DNA of 64,000 bases from SG8-30 sp964406445. Lineage in GTDB: Bacteria; Pseudomonadota; Gammaproteobacteria; Steroidobacterales; Steroidobacteraceae. Where the stretch lies: positions 1-64,000 of the forward strand of contig CAYORU010000005.1 of assembly GCA_964406445.1 (NCBI GenBank). Reading direction: 5' to 3'. Shown here one piece after another: positions 46,090 through 56,131 of the stretch. Positions within the stretch are counted from its first letter, which is position 1. Each line of letters begins with the position of its first letter. Made by a program: the position numbers and the translations under genes. The notes beneath the pieces were generated by a model. The model searched no databases. It was not told the DNA's origin and saw nothing but the letters and a program-made list of their open reading frames with translations.

Positions 46090-46796
46090 CGCGCCATGCC
46101 GTCCAGCCAGCCGTCCCACAGCAGCGCGGCCTGCCGCTCGAGCGCGGGGCCGTGCCGGCGCGCCTGCTCGCGCAGGTCGGCGGGCGCGATCCCGGCGGCG
46201 GCGAGCTCCACCGCATGGCCGACCAGCCAGCGTTCGAGGCGCGCCGCCTCCGCCTCGGCATGGAACTGCAGCGCCAGGGCGCTACCGCCGACCGCGAACG
46301 CCTGGTGCGGGCAGTCCGGGGTCGATGCGAGCCAGTCCGCGCCGGGGGGCAGGTCGAAGGTATCGCCATGCCAGTGCAGCACCTGGGCAAGGCCGCCGTC
46401 GACATGGCGCAGCGGCGAGGCGCGCCCGGCGGCCGTCAGCTCCAGCGGGGCGTAGCCGACCTCGCGCCGGGACGCAGGGTAGACGCGGGCTCCGAGGGCG
46501 CGCGCCATGAGCTGCGCTCCCAGGCAGATGCCGAGCGTGGCGCGCCCTTCGGCGAGCCGCGCGGCCAGCAGCGCCGCCTCCTCTGCGAGGAACGGGTAGC
46601 TCGCATCGTCGTGGGCGCCGATCGGCCCGCCGAGCACCACGAGCAGCTGGGCGGCGCGAGCCTCCTCGAGCGGGTCCACGCCTGCGTCGGCGAGCTGGAT
46701 CCGGTAGCCGTGGCGGCCGAGCGCAGGGCCGAGGCTGCCGAGGTCCTCGAAAGCGACGTGACGGATGACGAAGGCCCGGCGCACGGCTGCCAGCAT
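46086..46796 (-). CDS. Glutamine amidotransferase class I (GATase1) domain protein
   Basis: A 236-residue GATase: VVLGGPIGAHDDASYPFL, nucleophile Cys in GICLGAQLMARALGARVYP, and the His/Glu partners in ALALQFHAEAEAARLERW. This is the GMP-synthase-like YfeJ-type stand-alone amidotransferase/peptidase group. First gene of the operon with the MBL and ABC genes. Reaction partner unknown. Confidence 0.84.
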   Translation of the reverse strand: MLAAVRRAFVIRHVAFEDLGSLGPALGRHGYRIQLADAGVDPLEEARAAQLLVVLGGPIGAHDDASYPFLAEEAALLAARLAEGRATLGICLGAQLMARALGARVYPASRREVGYAPLELTAAGRASPLRHVDGGLAQVLHWHGDTFDLPPGADWLASTPDCPHQAFAVGGSALALQFHAEAEAARLERWLVGHAVELAAAGIAPADLREQARRHGPALERQAALLWDGWLDGMAR

Positions 46797-46883
46797 AGCG
46801 GATCGGGCTCCTGCGACGGCGGGGTGCCCGCCGCCGCGGCGCTGCGCTAGACTGCGGGGCCCCTTGTCGAGGAGCCTGCATCC

Positions 46884-47267
46884 ATGAGCCCCACCCTGCC
46901 GCGCGTCGCGCTGGCCGCGGTCCTGGCGCTCGCCGCCGCCGGCGCCGCCGCGCAGAACACCTGCATCTATCCGCGCCCCCCGGAGAGCCTGCCCGACGGC
47001 CGCACGGCGACCCGCGACCAGATGGTCGAGGCCTTTGCCGCGGTCAAGCAGTTCGACGCCGACATCGCCGCCTACAACACCTGCCTCGAGCTCGAGCTGC
47101 AGTCCGTCCTCGCCAACCCCGAGCTCGCCGAGCCTGACCGCCAGCGCCTGCGCGCCATGCAGGCGCAGAAGAACAACGCCGCGGTAGACCACGCGGAGCA
47201 GGTCGCCCAGAACTTCAACGAGCAGCTGCGCGCCTTCAACTCGCGGGACGAAGGCAAGAAGAAGTAG
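46884..47267 (+). CDS. Small secreted protein of unknown function
   Basis: A 127-residue protein with a signal peptide (LPRVALAAVLALAAAGAAAQ), cleavage near AAA-QN. The mature part contains two Cys (NTCIYPRP and AYNTCLELEL) and mostly charged helices (EQVAQNFNEQLRAFNS). A TAGACT -10-like hexamer lies at 46,848-46,853 and GAGGAG 11 bases before the ATG. It precedes moeA by 7 bases and may be co-transcribed. Family not recognised; periplasmic by signal peptide. Confidence 0.62.
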   Translation: MSPTLPRVALAAVLALAAAGAAAQNTCIYPRPPESLPDGRTATRDQMVEAFAAVKQFDADIAAYNTCLELELQSVLANPELAEPDRQRLRAMQAQKNNAAVDHAEQVAQNFNEQLRAFNSRDEGKKK

Positions 47268-47274
47268 CGTCCCC

Positions 47275-48474
47275 GTGCTCACGCCGGCCGAGGCGTCGGC
47301 CGCGATCGCGGCGCGGGTCGCGCCGCTGCCCACCGAGCGGGTCGCGCTCGGCGCCTGCGGCGGCCGGGTGTTGCGCGCGCCGGTGCGGGCGGAACGCGAC
47401 GCGCCCCCCTTCGACCGGGTGGCGATGGACGGTATCGCCCTCGACCACGCCGTGCTCGCCGCCGGCAGCCGGCGCTTCCGGGTGGAGGGCATCCAGGCCG
47501 CCGGCCAGCCGCCGCGCCGGCTCGCGGATCCACGCGCCTGCCTCGAGGTGATGACGGGCGCCGTGCTGCCACCCGGCTGCGACGCCGTCGTGCCCGTCGA
47601 GGACCTCGTCCGCGACGCGGACTGGGCGGAGGTCGGGCCTGGCGTTCGCGCACAGGCCTGGCAACACGTTCACCGGCAGGGCACGGACGCGCGCGCGGGC
47701 GACCTGCTGCTGGCGGAAGGCGCGCTGCTGCGCGCCCCGGAGGTCGCGATCGTGGCGTCGGCGGGACTCGCCACGGTCGAGGTGACGCGCGCGCCGCGCG
47801 TCGCGGTGATCTCCACCGGCGACGAGCTGGTCGAGCCCGGCGGTCCGGTCCTCGGCCACCAGGTGCGCCGCTCCAATCCCTACGCGCTGGCGTCGCTCTT
47901 CGCCGCGCGCGCCGGCGCGCAGGTCGAGGACGCCCATGCGCCCGACGACGAGGACGCGATCGCCGCGGCCATCGCCGGCGCCCTCGATCGCAACGACGCG
48001 CTGGTGCTCTCCGGCGGCGTGTCCATGGGACGTTTCGACCACGTGCCGCGGGTGCTCGCGCGCCTCGGCGTGCGCGAGGTTTTCCACCGCGTGGCGCAGC
48101 GCCCCGGCAAGCCGATGTGGTTCGGCATCGCCCCAGCCGGCCAGCCGGTCTTCGGGCTGCCGGGCAACCCGGTGTCGGTGCTCGTCTGCGCGGTGCGCTA
48201 CGTGCTGCCGGCGCTCGGCCTCGCGCGCGGCCTGCCCGCGGCTGCGCCGCCTTGCGCCGCGCTCACGGACGAGGTCTCGTTCCGTCCAGCCCTCGCGTGG
48301 TTCCTGCCGGTCGAGCTGCTGCACGACCCTGAGGGTCGCGCCTGGGCCCGCCCGCGCCCGACCCAGGGCTCGGGCGACTTCAACGCGCTGGCCGGCACCA
48401 GCGGCTTCCTCGAACTCCCGCCTGGACCCGCGACCCATGCGCGGGGGACACTGGCTCCGTTCCACTCCTGGTGA
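47275..48474 (+). CDS. moeA: Molybdopterin molybdenumtransferase
   Basis: A 399-residue MoeA. Seen: FDRVAMDGIALDHAVLAAGS, ACLEVMTGAVLPPGCDAVVP, VAVISTGDELVEPGGPVLG, DALVLSGGVSMGRFDHVP and PVFGLPGNPVSVLVCAVRYV. It inserts molybdate into adenylylated molybdopterin. GTG 47275 is the likely start. It opens the Moco operon (moeA-moaA-moaC-mobA-moaD-moaE/moeB); its 3' end overlaps moaA if that starts at ATG 48437. Confidence 0.92.
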   Translation: MLTPAEASAAIAARVAPLPTERVALGACGGRVLRAPVRAERDAPPFDRVAMDGIALDHAVLAAGSRRFRVEGIQAAGQPPRRLADPRACLEVMTGAVLPPGCDAVVPVEDLVRDADWAEVGPGVRAQAWQHVHRQGTDARAGDLLLAEGALLRAPEVAIVASAGLATVEVTRAPRVAVISTGDELVEPGGPVLGHQVRRSNPYALASLFAARAGAQVEDAHAPDDEDAIAAAIAGALDRNDALVLSGGVSMGRFDHVPRVLARLGVREVFHRVAQRPGKPMWFGIAPAGQPVFGLPGNPVSVLVCAVRYVLPALGLARGLPAAAPPCAALTDEVSFRPALAWFLPVELLHDPEGRAWARPRPTQGSGDFNALAGTSGFLELPPGPATHARGTLAPFHSW

Positions 48475-49537
48475 TCCCTTGGTCCGCGAGCAGCCCCTCA
48501 GATTCCAGCAAAGCGCGGGCGGCGGCCCGCTCGGCGACACGCTGGGCCGCCCGCTGCACGACCTGCGCATCTCGGTCATGGACCGCTGCAACTTCCGCTG
48601 TCCGTACTGCATGCCGCGGGAGACCTTCCACGAGAGCTACCGCTTCCTGCCGGCGGCGGCGCGCCTGTCCTTCGACGAGATCGTGCGCCTCGCGCGGCTG
48701 TTCACCCCGCTCGGCGTGCGCAAGCTGCGCCTGACCGGCGGCGAGCCGCTGCTGCGACAGGGAATCGCCGACCTCGTCGGCGAGCTGTCCGCGCTGCCTG
48801 ACGTCGAGGACCTCGCGCTCACCACCAACGGCGTGCTGCTCGCCCAGCACGCCGCCGAGCTCAAGGCGAACGGCCTCAGGCGCGTGACCGTGAGCCTCGA
48901 CAGCCTGGACCCGGCGACCTTCCGGCGCATGAGCGGCGGCTTCGACGGCCTCGAGCGCGTGCTCGACGGCATCGCCGCGGCGCGCGAGGCGGGGCTCGCG
49001 CCCGTCAAGGTCAACGCGGTCATCCAGCGCGGCGTGAACGAGGACAGCGCGCTCGGGCTGGTCGAGCGCTTCCGCGGCAGCGGCGTCGTCGTCCGCTTCA
49101 TCGAGTACATGGACGTCGGCAACCGCAATCACTGGGAGCCGGCCCGCGTGGTGCCCTCGCGCGAGCTCAAGGCCGTGATCGAGGCGCGCTGGCCGCTGGT
49201 CCCGGTCGCGGGCAGCTACCGCGGCGAGGTGGCCGAGCGCTATCGCTTCGCCGACGGCGCCGGCGAGGTCGGCTTCGTGTCCTCGGTCTCTCAGCCGTTC
49301 TGCGGCGACTGCACGCGCGCCCGGCTGTCGTCGGAAGGCGTGCTGTACACCTGCCTGTTCGCGACCCGCGGAACCGACCTGCGCGCTCCGCTGCGCGCCG
49401 GCGCGGACGACGCGGCCCTGGCCGGGCTCATCGCCGGGGCCTGGCGCGGGAGGGTCGACCGCTACAGCGAGCTGCGCCAGGCCTTGCGCGACGGGCAGCC
49501 GGCCGAGAAGATCGAGATGTACTACATCGGCGGATGA
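48437..49537 (+). CDS. moaA: GTP 3',8-cyclase
   Basis: A radical SAM enzyme of the first Moco step, making 3',8-cyclo-GTP. N-terminal cluster motif DRCNFRCPYCMPRETFHE (CxxxCxxC); RKLRLTGGEPLLR; RVTVSLDSLDPATFRRM; C-terminal cluster in FCGDCTRARLSSEGVLYTC; and the conserved C-terminal Gly-Gly (EMYYIGG). The start is uncertain: ATG 48437 (366 residues, overlapping moeA by 38 bases) or TTG 48479 (352 residues, with GGTGA before it). The N-terminal lead is longer than usual with either. Confidence 0.93.
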   Translation: MRGGHWLRSTPGDPLVREQPLRFQQSAGGGPLGDTLGRPLHDLRISVMDRCNFRCPYCMPRETFHESYRFLPAAARLSFDEIVRLARLFTPLGVRKLRLTGGEPLLRQGIADLVGELSALPDVEDLALTTNGVLLAQHAAELKANGLRRVTVSLDSLDPATFRRMSGGFDGLERVLDGIAAAREAGLAPVKVNAVIQRGVNEDSALGLVERFRGSGVVVRFIEYMDVGNRNHWEPARVVPSRELKAVIEARWPLVPVAGSYRGEVAERYRFADGAGEVGFVSSVSQPFCGDCTRARLSSEGVLYTCLFATRGTDLRAPLRAGADDAALAGLIAGAWRGRVDRYSELRQALRDGQPAEKIEMYYIGG

Positions 49538-49545
49538 AGGCGCCC

Positions 49546-50034
49546 ATGAGCAGGCTGACCCACGTTGACGAGTCCGGCCGGCCCGCGATGGTGGACGTGA
49601 GCGGCAAGGCGGTCACGCTGCGCACGGCCACCGCCGCGGCGACCGTGCGGCTGCCGCCCGCGGTCGCTGTCGAGCTGCGGGCGGCGGGCTTCAGCACGCG
49701 CAAGGGCCCGGTGTTCCACACGGCCATCGTCGCCGGCACGCTGGCGGCCAAGCGCACCCACGAGCTGATCCCCTTCTGCCATCCGCTCGGCATCGAGAAC
49801 TGCGCGGTCGAGCTCGGGATGGACCCGGCCGGCGACGTGCAGGTCCGCTGCACGGTGTCCGTCCACCACCGCACGGGCGTCGAGATGGAGGCGCTCACCG
49901 GCGCCTCGGTCGCCGCGCTCACGGTCTACGACATGTGCAAGGCGCTGTCGCACGACATCGTCGTCACTGACGTCCGGCTGCTGGCGAAGACCGGTGGCAA
50001 GCGCGACTTCGATGCCGCGGAGCCTGCGCCGTGA
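49546..50034 (+). CDS. moaC: Cyclic pyranopterin monophosphate synthase
   Basis: A protein of 162 residues starting MSRLTHVDESGRPAMVDVSG, followed by GTLAAKRTHELIPFCHPL and MEALTGASVAALTVYDMCKA with catalytic Lys and Asp. It makes cPMP from 3',8-cyclo-GTP. ATG 49546 matches the conserved N-terminus (MSxLTH); ATG 49534 also exists and overlaps the moaA stop (ATGA). Stop overlaps mobA start (GTGA). Confidence 0.93.
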   Translation: MSRLTHVDESGRPAMVDVSGKAVTLRTATAAATVRLPPAVAVELRAAGFSTRKGPVFHTAIVAGTLAAKRTHELIPFCHPLGIENCAVELGMDPAGDVQVRCTVSVHHRTGVEMEALTGASVAALTVYDMCKALSHDIVVTDVRLLAKTGGKRDFDAAEPAP

Positions 50035-50618
50035 GCGCCGTGTTCGGGCTGGTGCTCGCCGGTGGCCGCTCGACCCGCATGGGCCGCGACAAGGCGGCGC
50101 TCGGCTGGCAGGGCCGCCCGGCCCTCGATCGCGCCTTCGAGCTGCTGGCGGCGGTCACGAAGCGGGCCTTCGTGTCGCTTCGTGCGGACCAGGCGGCCGA
50201 TCCGCTGCGCGCGGGCCGGCCGCACATCCTGGACGGTGAGGCGGGCAGCGGCCCGGTCGCCGGGATCATGGCGGCGCAGGCCGCGCATCCGGAGGCGGCC
50301 TGGCTGGTGCTCGCCTGCGACCTGCCGTTCGCGGACCACGCCACGCTGGAGCACCTGCTCTCGCGTCGCGCGCCGGACCAGCTGGCGACGGCCTACCGCA
50401 GCGCGCACGACGGGCTGCCCGAGCCGCTGTGCGCGGTGTGGGAGCCGACGAGCCGCAAGCCGCTCGCGGAGTTCGTCGCCGCCGGCCGGCACTGCCCGCG
50501 CAAGTTCCTGATCCAGTCGGACGCGGCGCTGATCGACCTGCCGGACCCATGCGCGCTCGACAACGTGAACACGCCGGCAGAGCTGGCCGCCGCGCGAGCC
50601 GCGCTGGAGGCACGCTGA
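50031..50618 (+). CDS. mobA: Molybdenum cofactor guanylyltransferase
   Basis: A 195-residue nucleotidyltransferase: LVLAGGRSTRMGRDKAALGW (the GGxSxRMGxDK motif), GSGPVAGIMAAQ and WLVLACDLPFADHATL. It attaches GMP to Moco, giving MGD for DMSO-reductase family enzymes. GTG start overlaps the moaC stop and its own stop overlaps moaD start (TGATG). Confidence 0.88.
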   Translation: MSAVFGLVLAGGRSTRMGRDKAALGWQGRPALDRAFELLAAVTKRAFVSLRADQAADPLRAGRPHILDGEAGSGPVAGIMAAQAAHPEAAWLVLACDLPFADHATLEHLLSRRAPDQLATAYRSAHDGLPEPLCAVWEPTSRKPLAEFVAAGRHCPRKFLIQSDAALIDLPDPCALDNVNTPAELAAARAALEAR

Positions 50619-50857
50619 TGGCCCGCGTGCGGCTGCAGTACTACGCGATCCTGCGCGAGCAGGCCGGTCGCGCCACCGAGGAAGTCGAAGCCGCCGGCGA
50701 CCCGGCGGCGCTCTACGAGGTGCTCGCGGCCCGCCACGGCTTCACGCTGGCGCGCGAGCAGCTGAAGTTGGCCGTCAACGGCGAGTTCGCCGACTGGGCG
50801 CGGCCGCTCGCCGACGGCGACGAGATCGTGTTCATCCCGCCGGTGGCCGGCGGATGA
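50618..50857 (+). CDS. moaD: Molybdopterin synthase sulfur carrier subunit
   Basis: A 79-residue ubiquitin-like protein: VRLQYYAILREQAGRATEEV, ending GDEIVFIPPVAGG with the C-terminal Gly-Gly that is adenylated and thiocarboxylated. Partner of the MoaE domain and substrate of the MoeB domain, both in the next gene. ATG overlaps the mobA stop; its stop overlaps the next gene (ATGA). Confidence 0.92.
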   Translation: MARVRLQYYAILREQAGRATEEVEAAGDPAALYEVLAARHGFTLAREQLKLAVNGEFADWARPLADGDEIVFIPPVAGG

Positions 50858-52503
50858 GCGCCTTCGAGTTCAGCCGCGGGCCGCTCGAACCGGCGCGCTA
50901 CGCCGAGGCGCTCGCCGACCCGGCCTGCGGCGGCTATGCCTCCTTCGAGGGCTGGGTGCGCAACGAGAACGAGGGCCGTCGCGTCGAGCGCCTGGATTAC
51001 GAGGCTTTCGAGGCGCTGGCAGTCCGCGAGGGCGAGCGCATCGTCGCGGAGGCCGTAGACCGCTTCGGCGTGCGCCGCGCGCGCTGCGTGCACCGGATCG
51101 GCGAGCTCGGTCTCGGCGAGCTCGCGGTGTGGGTCGGCGTGGCGAGCGGCCACCGCGCCGAGGCCTTCGCCGCCTGCCGCTACATCATCGACGAGGTCAA
51201 GCACCGCGTCCCGATCTGGAAGAAGGAACACTACGCGGACGGCGACTCGGGCTGGGTCAACTGCGAGCGCTGCGCGGAGGCGGCGCAGCACGCGCACGAC
51301 CACGACCACGGTCATACGCACGCGCATGCCGGAAGCCGTCCAGTGCGTCCGGACTATTCCCGTCAGGTCGCGCTCCCGGAAGTCGGCGAGGCGGGCCAGC
51401 GCCGCCTCGCCGCCGCCTCGGTCGTGGTCGTCGGCGCCGGTGGCCTGGGCTGCCCCGTGCTCGCCTATCTCGCCGCCGCCGGTGTCGGAACGCTGCACGT
51501 CGTCGACGGCGACAGGATCGAGGCCAGCAACCTGCACCGCCAGCCGCTCTACGGCCTCGGCGACGTCGGCCGGCGCAAGGCTGACGTGGCCGCCGAGCGT
51601 CTCGCGGCCGCCCATCCCGGGATCGACATTCGTGCGCATGCGGTGAAGCTCGACGCCGGCAACGCGGCGGCGCTGCTCGCGCTCGGCGAGCTGGTGGTGG
51701 AGTGCACCGACAACTTCCGCGCCAAGTTCCTGGTCAACGACGCGGCGGTGCTCGCCGGCAAGCCGGCGGTGCTCGCGAGCGTGCACCAGTACGAAGGGCA
51801 GCTGCAGGTGGCGCGCCCGGACCGTGGCGGCTCCTGCCTGCGCTGCGTCTGGCCGGAGGCGACCCGCGACGGCCTGGTCGGCAACTGCGCGGAAAGCGGC
51901 GTGCTCGGGCCGGTGCCTGCGGTGCTCGGCAGCCTGCAGGCCATGGAAGTGCTGAAGATCCTCCTCGACCTGCCGGGCCAGCTGCAGGACGAGCTGCTGC
52001 TGATCGACCTGCTGGGCCTCCGGCAGACGCGGCTCAAGGCGCCGCGCGCGCGCGAGTGCTCGGGCCCGCGCTGCGCGCGCATCCATGGCCTGCCCGAGTC
52101 CGCGCCCGCGGACCTCGAGATCGACCTGCCGCTCGCGGCAGCTGTCCGCCAGGGCTTCCGGGTCATCGACATCCGCGGCGCCGAGGAGATCGAGGCGACG
52201 CCGCTGCCGGTCGAGATCGTGCTCGCGTGTGCGGGCGACCGCCTCCTGGCCGAGGCCAACACGCTGCTCGAGCCGGCCGTGGACTACCTCGTTGTCTGCG
52301 CCCGCGGCGTGCGTAGCCTGGCCGTGGTCGAGCGCCTGCGCGCGGCGGGCCACGCCCGCGTGCACTCGCTTGCTCGGGGCGCCTCGGGCCAAGCCCAGGC
52401 GGCGCGCCCGTTCGCTTCGCCCGCCTGCTCGCTGCACGACGTCGACCCGGCGTACTGCGGGATCGACGTCACGCCGGAGGATCCTCCGGGCCGGCGCGGC
52501 TGA
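50854..52503 (+). CDS. MoaE-MoeB-rhodanese fusion (molybdopterin synthase catalytic subunit and MoaD adenylyltransferase/sulfurtransferase)
   Basis: A 549-residue fusion. Residues 1-140 are MoaE: GGYASFEGWVRNENEGR, GHRAEAFAACRYIIDEVKHR and PIWKKEHYADG. A His-rich linker (HAHDHDHGHTHAHAG) follows at about 149-163. Residues 168-415 are MoeB/ThiF/E1-like: VVGAGGLGCPVLAYLAAAG, DRIEASNLHRQPLY, VVECTDNFRAKFLVN and zinc Cys CLRC and CSGPRC. Residues 420-540 are rhodanese-like with the catalytic Cys in DYLVVCARGVRSLAVVERL. One protein would adenylate and sulfurate MoaD and then use it for molybdopterin synthesis. MoeB-rhodanese fusions are known; adding MoaE in front is unusual. Confidence 0.88.
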   Translation: MSAFEFSRGPLEPARYAEALADPACGGYASFEGWVRNENEGRRVERLDYEAFEALAVREGERIVAEAVDRFGVRRARCVHRIGELGLGELAVWVGVASGHRAEAFAACRYIIDEVKHRVPIWKKEHYADGDSGWVNCERCAEAAQHAHDHDHGHTHAHAGSRPVRPDYSRQVALPEVGEAGQRRLAAASVVVVGAGGLGCPVLAYLAAAGVGTLHVVDGDRIEASNLHRQPLYGLGDVGRRKADVAAERLAAAHPGIDIRAHAVKLDAGNAAALLALGELVVECTDNFRAKFLVNDAAVLAGKPAVLASVHQYEGQLQVARPDRGGSCLRCVWPEATRDGLVGNCAESGVLGPVPAVLGSLQAMEVLKILLDLPGQLQDELLLIDLLGLRQTRLKAPRARECSGPRCARIHGLPESAPADLEIDLPLAAAVRQGFRVIDIRGAEEIEATPLPVEIVLACAGDRLLAEANTLLEPAVDYLVVCARGVRSLAVVERLRAAGHARVHSLARGASGQAQAARPFASPACSLHDVDPAYCGIDVTPEDPPGRRG

Positions 52504-52516
52504 GCTCGGCCTCGCC

Positions 52517-54331
<1,815 letters not shown>

Positions 54332-54862
54332 GACTTGGCGCGGGCGGGATCGGGCCGAATGCGCTGAAAATGTGCTGAATTGGTGGTGCCGGCGCCGCGG
54401 CCGGGATCCGGCGTTGACGTGGCATATGGCAGTGCCCGGCGCGCGGGCGGGATCCGGCGTAATTGGCTGAGTCGGTCGTGCCTGCGCCGCGGCCGGGATC
54501 CGGCTGGGGGGCACTCCTCGCCTCGCTGCTCCGCTCGCCCTGGCTCGCTCCGCTGATTCGCTCGGCTGCGGGGCCCCCCGCCACCTCGGCCGCGGCGCGA
54601 GCGGCTTCGCCCGATTCGGGAGGCGAAAAATCGGGCGTTACGTCACTGCGCGCGGGCGAGGTGGCCAGGGCCACCCGGAGCGAGCGAGTAAGTTCTTGCC
54701 GAGCGAGCGCAGTGGTGGCCCAGGCCGGATCCCGCCCGCGCGCAAGGCTCAGCCAGAACAACCGTAACCGCCGAATCCCGGCCGCGGTGCAGGCACTACC
54801 GAGTCAGGCACTACCGCCGGATCCCGCCCGCGCGCAAGGGTCAGCCCCAAGTCGACAGCCCC
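54332..54862. repeat. Repeat-rich intergenic spacer (REP-like elements in inverted orientation)
   Basis: No gene recognised. Two related 18-25-base units alternate. Type A (GCGCGGGCGGGATCCGGC) occurs near 54,337 and 54,441; type B (GCCGCGGCCGGGATCCGGC) near 54,395 and 54,489. Reverse-complement copies lie on the right: GCCGGATCCCGCCCGCGCG near 54,725 and 54,818, and AATCCCGGCCGCGGTGCAGG near 54,775. Between them is a Ser/Arg-rich-looking, GC-rich stretch (54,510-54,720) with no coding support. The layout suggests a mosaic of mobile repeat units with long-range pairing potential. Confidence 0.65.
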
Positions 54863-56131
54863 CTACGGGCGAACCTGGCCCGAGCCGCGGACGACGTACT
54901 TGTAGCTCACGAGCTGCTCGAGCCCCACCGGGCCGCGCGCATGGAAGCGGTCGGTCGAGATGCCGATCTCGGCGCCCATGCCGAACTCGCCGCCGTCGGC
55001 GTACTGGGTCGAGGCGTTGTGCAGCACGATCGCGCTGTCCACCTCGGCGAGGAACCGCTCCGCGGCGGCGGCGTCCTCGGTCACGATGGACTCGGTGTGC
55101 GCCGAGCCGTACTTGCCGATGTGCTCGATCGCCTCGCCCACACCGTCCACCACGCGCGCGGCGATCACCGCGTCCAGGTACTCCGTGTACCAGTCGTCCT
55201 CGGTGGCCGGCACGACGCGCGGGTCCACCGCCTGCACCGCCGCGTCGCCGCGGATTTCGCAGCCCGCGTCGAGCAGCGCGCGGACGAGCGGCGCGAGGTG
55301 GGTCACCACGCAGCCGTGGTCCACCAGCAGCGTCTCGGCGGCGCCGCAGACGCCGGTCCGGCGCAGCTTCGCGTTCAGCACGATGGCGCGCGCCATATTG
55401 AGGTCCGCCGCGCGGTCCACGTAGACGTGGCAGTTGCCCTCGAGGTGGCCGATCACCGGCACGCGCGCCTCCTGCTGCACGCGCGCGACCAGGCTCTTGC
55501 CGCCGCGCGGCACGACCACGTCGAGGTAGTCCGTCATGCCGGCGAGCATGTAGCCGACCGCGGCGCGATCCTGGGTCGGGACGAGCTGCACCGCGGTCGT
55601 CGGCAGGCCGGCCGACTCGAGGCCGGCGACCAGGCAGCCGTGGATGGCGCGGCTGGAGTGCTGGCTGTCCGTGCCGCCGCGCAGGATCACCGCGTTGCCG
55701 GACTTCAGGCACAGCGCGCCAGCGTCGGCGGTCACGTTCGGCCGGCTCTCGTAGATGATGCCGATCACGCCGAGCGGCACGGACACGCGCTGGATCACCA
55801 GCCCGTTCGGCCGCGTCCACTCGGCGAGCACCCGGCCCACCGGGTCGGGCAGCGCGGCGATCTGCTCGAGGCCCGCGGCCATGGCTTCGACCCGCGCCGG
55901 ATCGAGCCGAAGCCGGTCGACCAGCGCGCCGCTCAAGCCGGCCGCGGCGGCCGCCTCGAGGTCGCGTGCGTTCGCGGCGAGGATCGAGTCGAGGCGGGCG
56001 CGCAGGCAGGCGGCCGCCGCGAGCAGCGCCGCATTGCGGCTGCCGCCGTCGGCGCGGGCCAGCAGGCGCGCCGCCGCCACGGCCTCGCGGCCGAGCCTGT
56101 CCATGATCGGGCCGACGTCGGCGGCGCTCAT
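54863..56131 (-). CDS. proA: Gamma-glutamyl phosphate reductase
   Basis: A 422-residue ProA: VSVPLGVIGIIYESRPNVTA, LKSGNAVILRGGTDS, VVVPRGGKSLVARVQQEARV and the catalytic Cys in AKLRRTGVCGAAETLLV, ending YKYVVRGSGQVRP. It reduces gamma-glutamyl phosphate to glutamate semialdehyde with NADPH in proline synthesis. Its ATG overlaps the proB stop (ATGA). The 3' side abuts the repeat spacer. Confidence 0.95.
   Translation of the reverse strand: MSAADVGPIMDRLGREAVAAARLLARADGGSRNAALLAAAACLRARLDSILAANARDLEAAAAAGLSGALVDRLRLDPARVEAMAAGLEQIAALPDPVGRVLAEWTRPNGLVIQRVSVPLGVIGIIYESRPNVTADAGALCLKSGNAVILRGGTDSQHSSRAIHGCLVAGLESAGLPTTAVQLVPTQDRAAVGYMLAGMTDYLDVVVPRGGKSLVARVQQEARVPVIGHLEGNCHVYVDRAADLNMARAIVLNAKLRRTGVCGAAETLLVDHGCVVTHLAPLVRALLDAGCEIRGDAAVQAVDPRVVPATEDDWYTEYLDAVIAARVVDGVGEAIEHIGKYGSAHTESIVTEDAAAAERFLAEVDSAIVLHNASTQYADGGEFGMGAEIGISTDRFHARGPVGLEQLVSYKYVVRGSGQVRP

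Noticed and set aside
54463..55401. 312-codon plus-strand frame from the repeat spacer into proA
   Set aside because: It runs through the REP-like repeats and antisense to proA; composition is Arg/Ser/Pro-rich with no motif.
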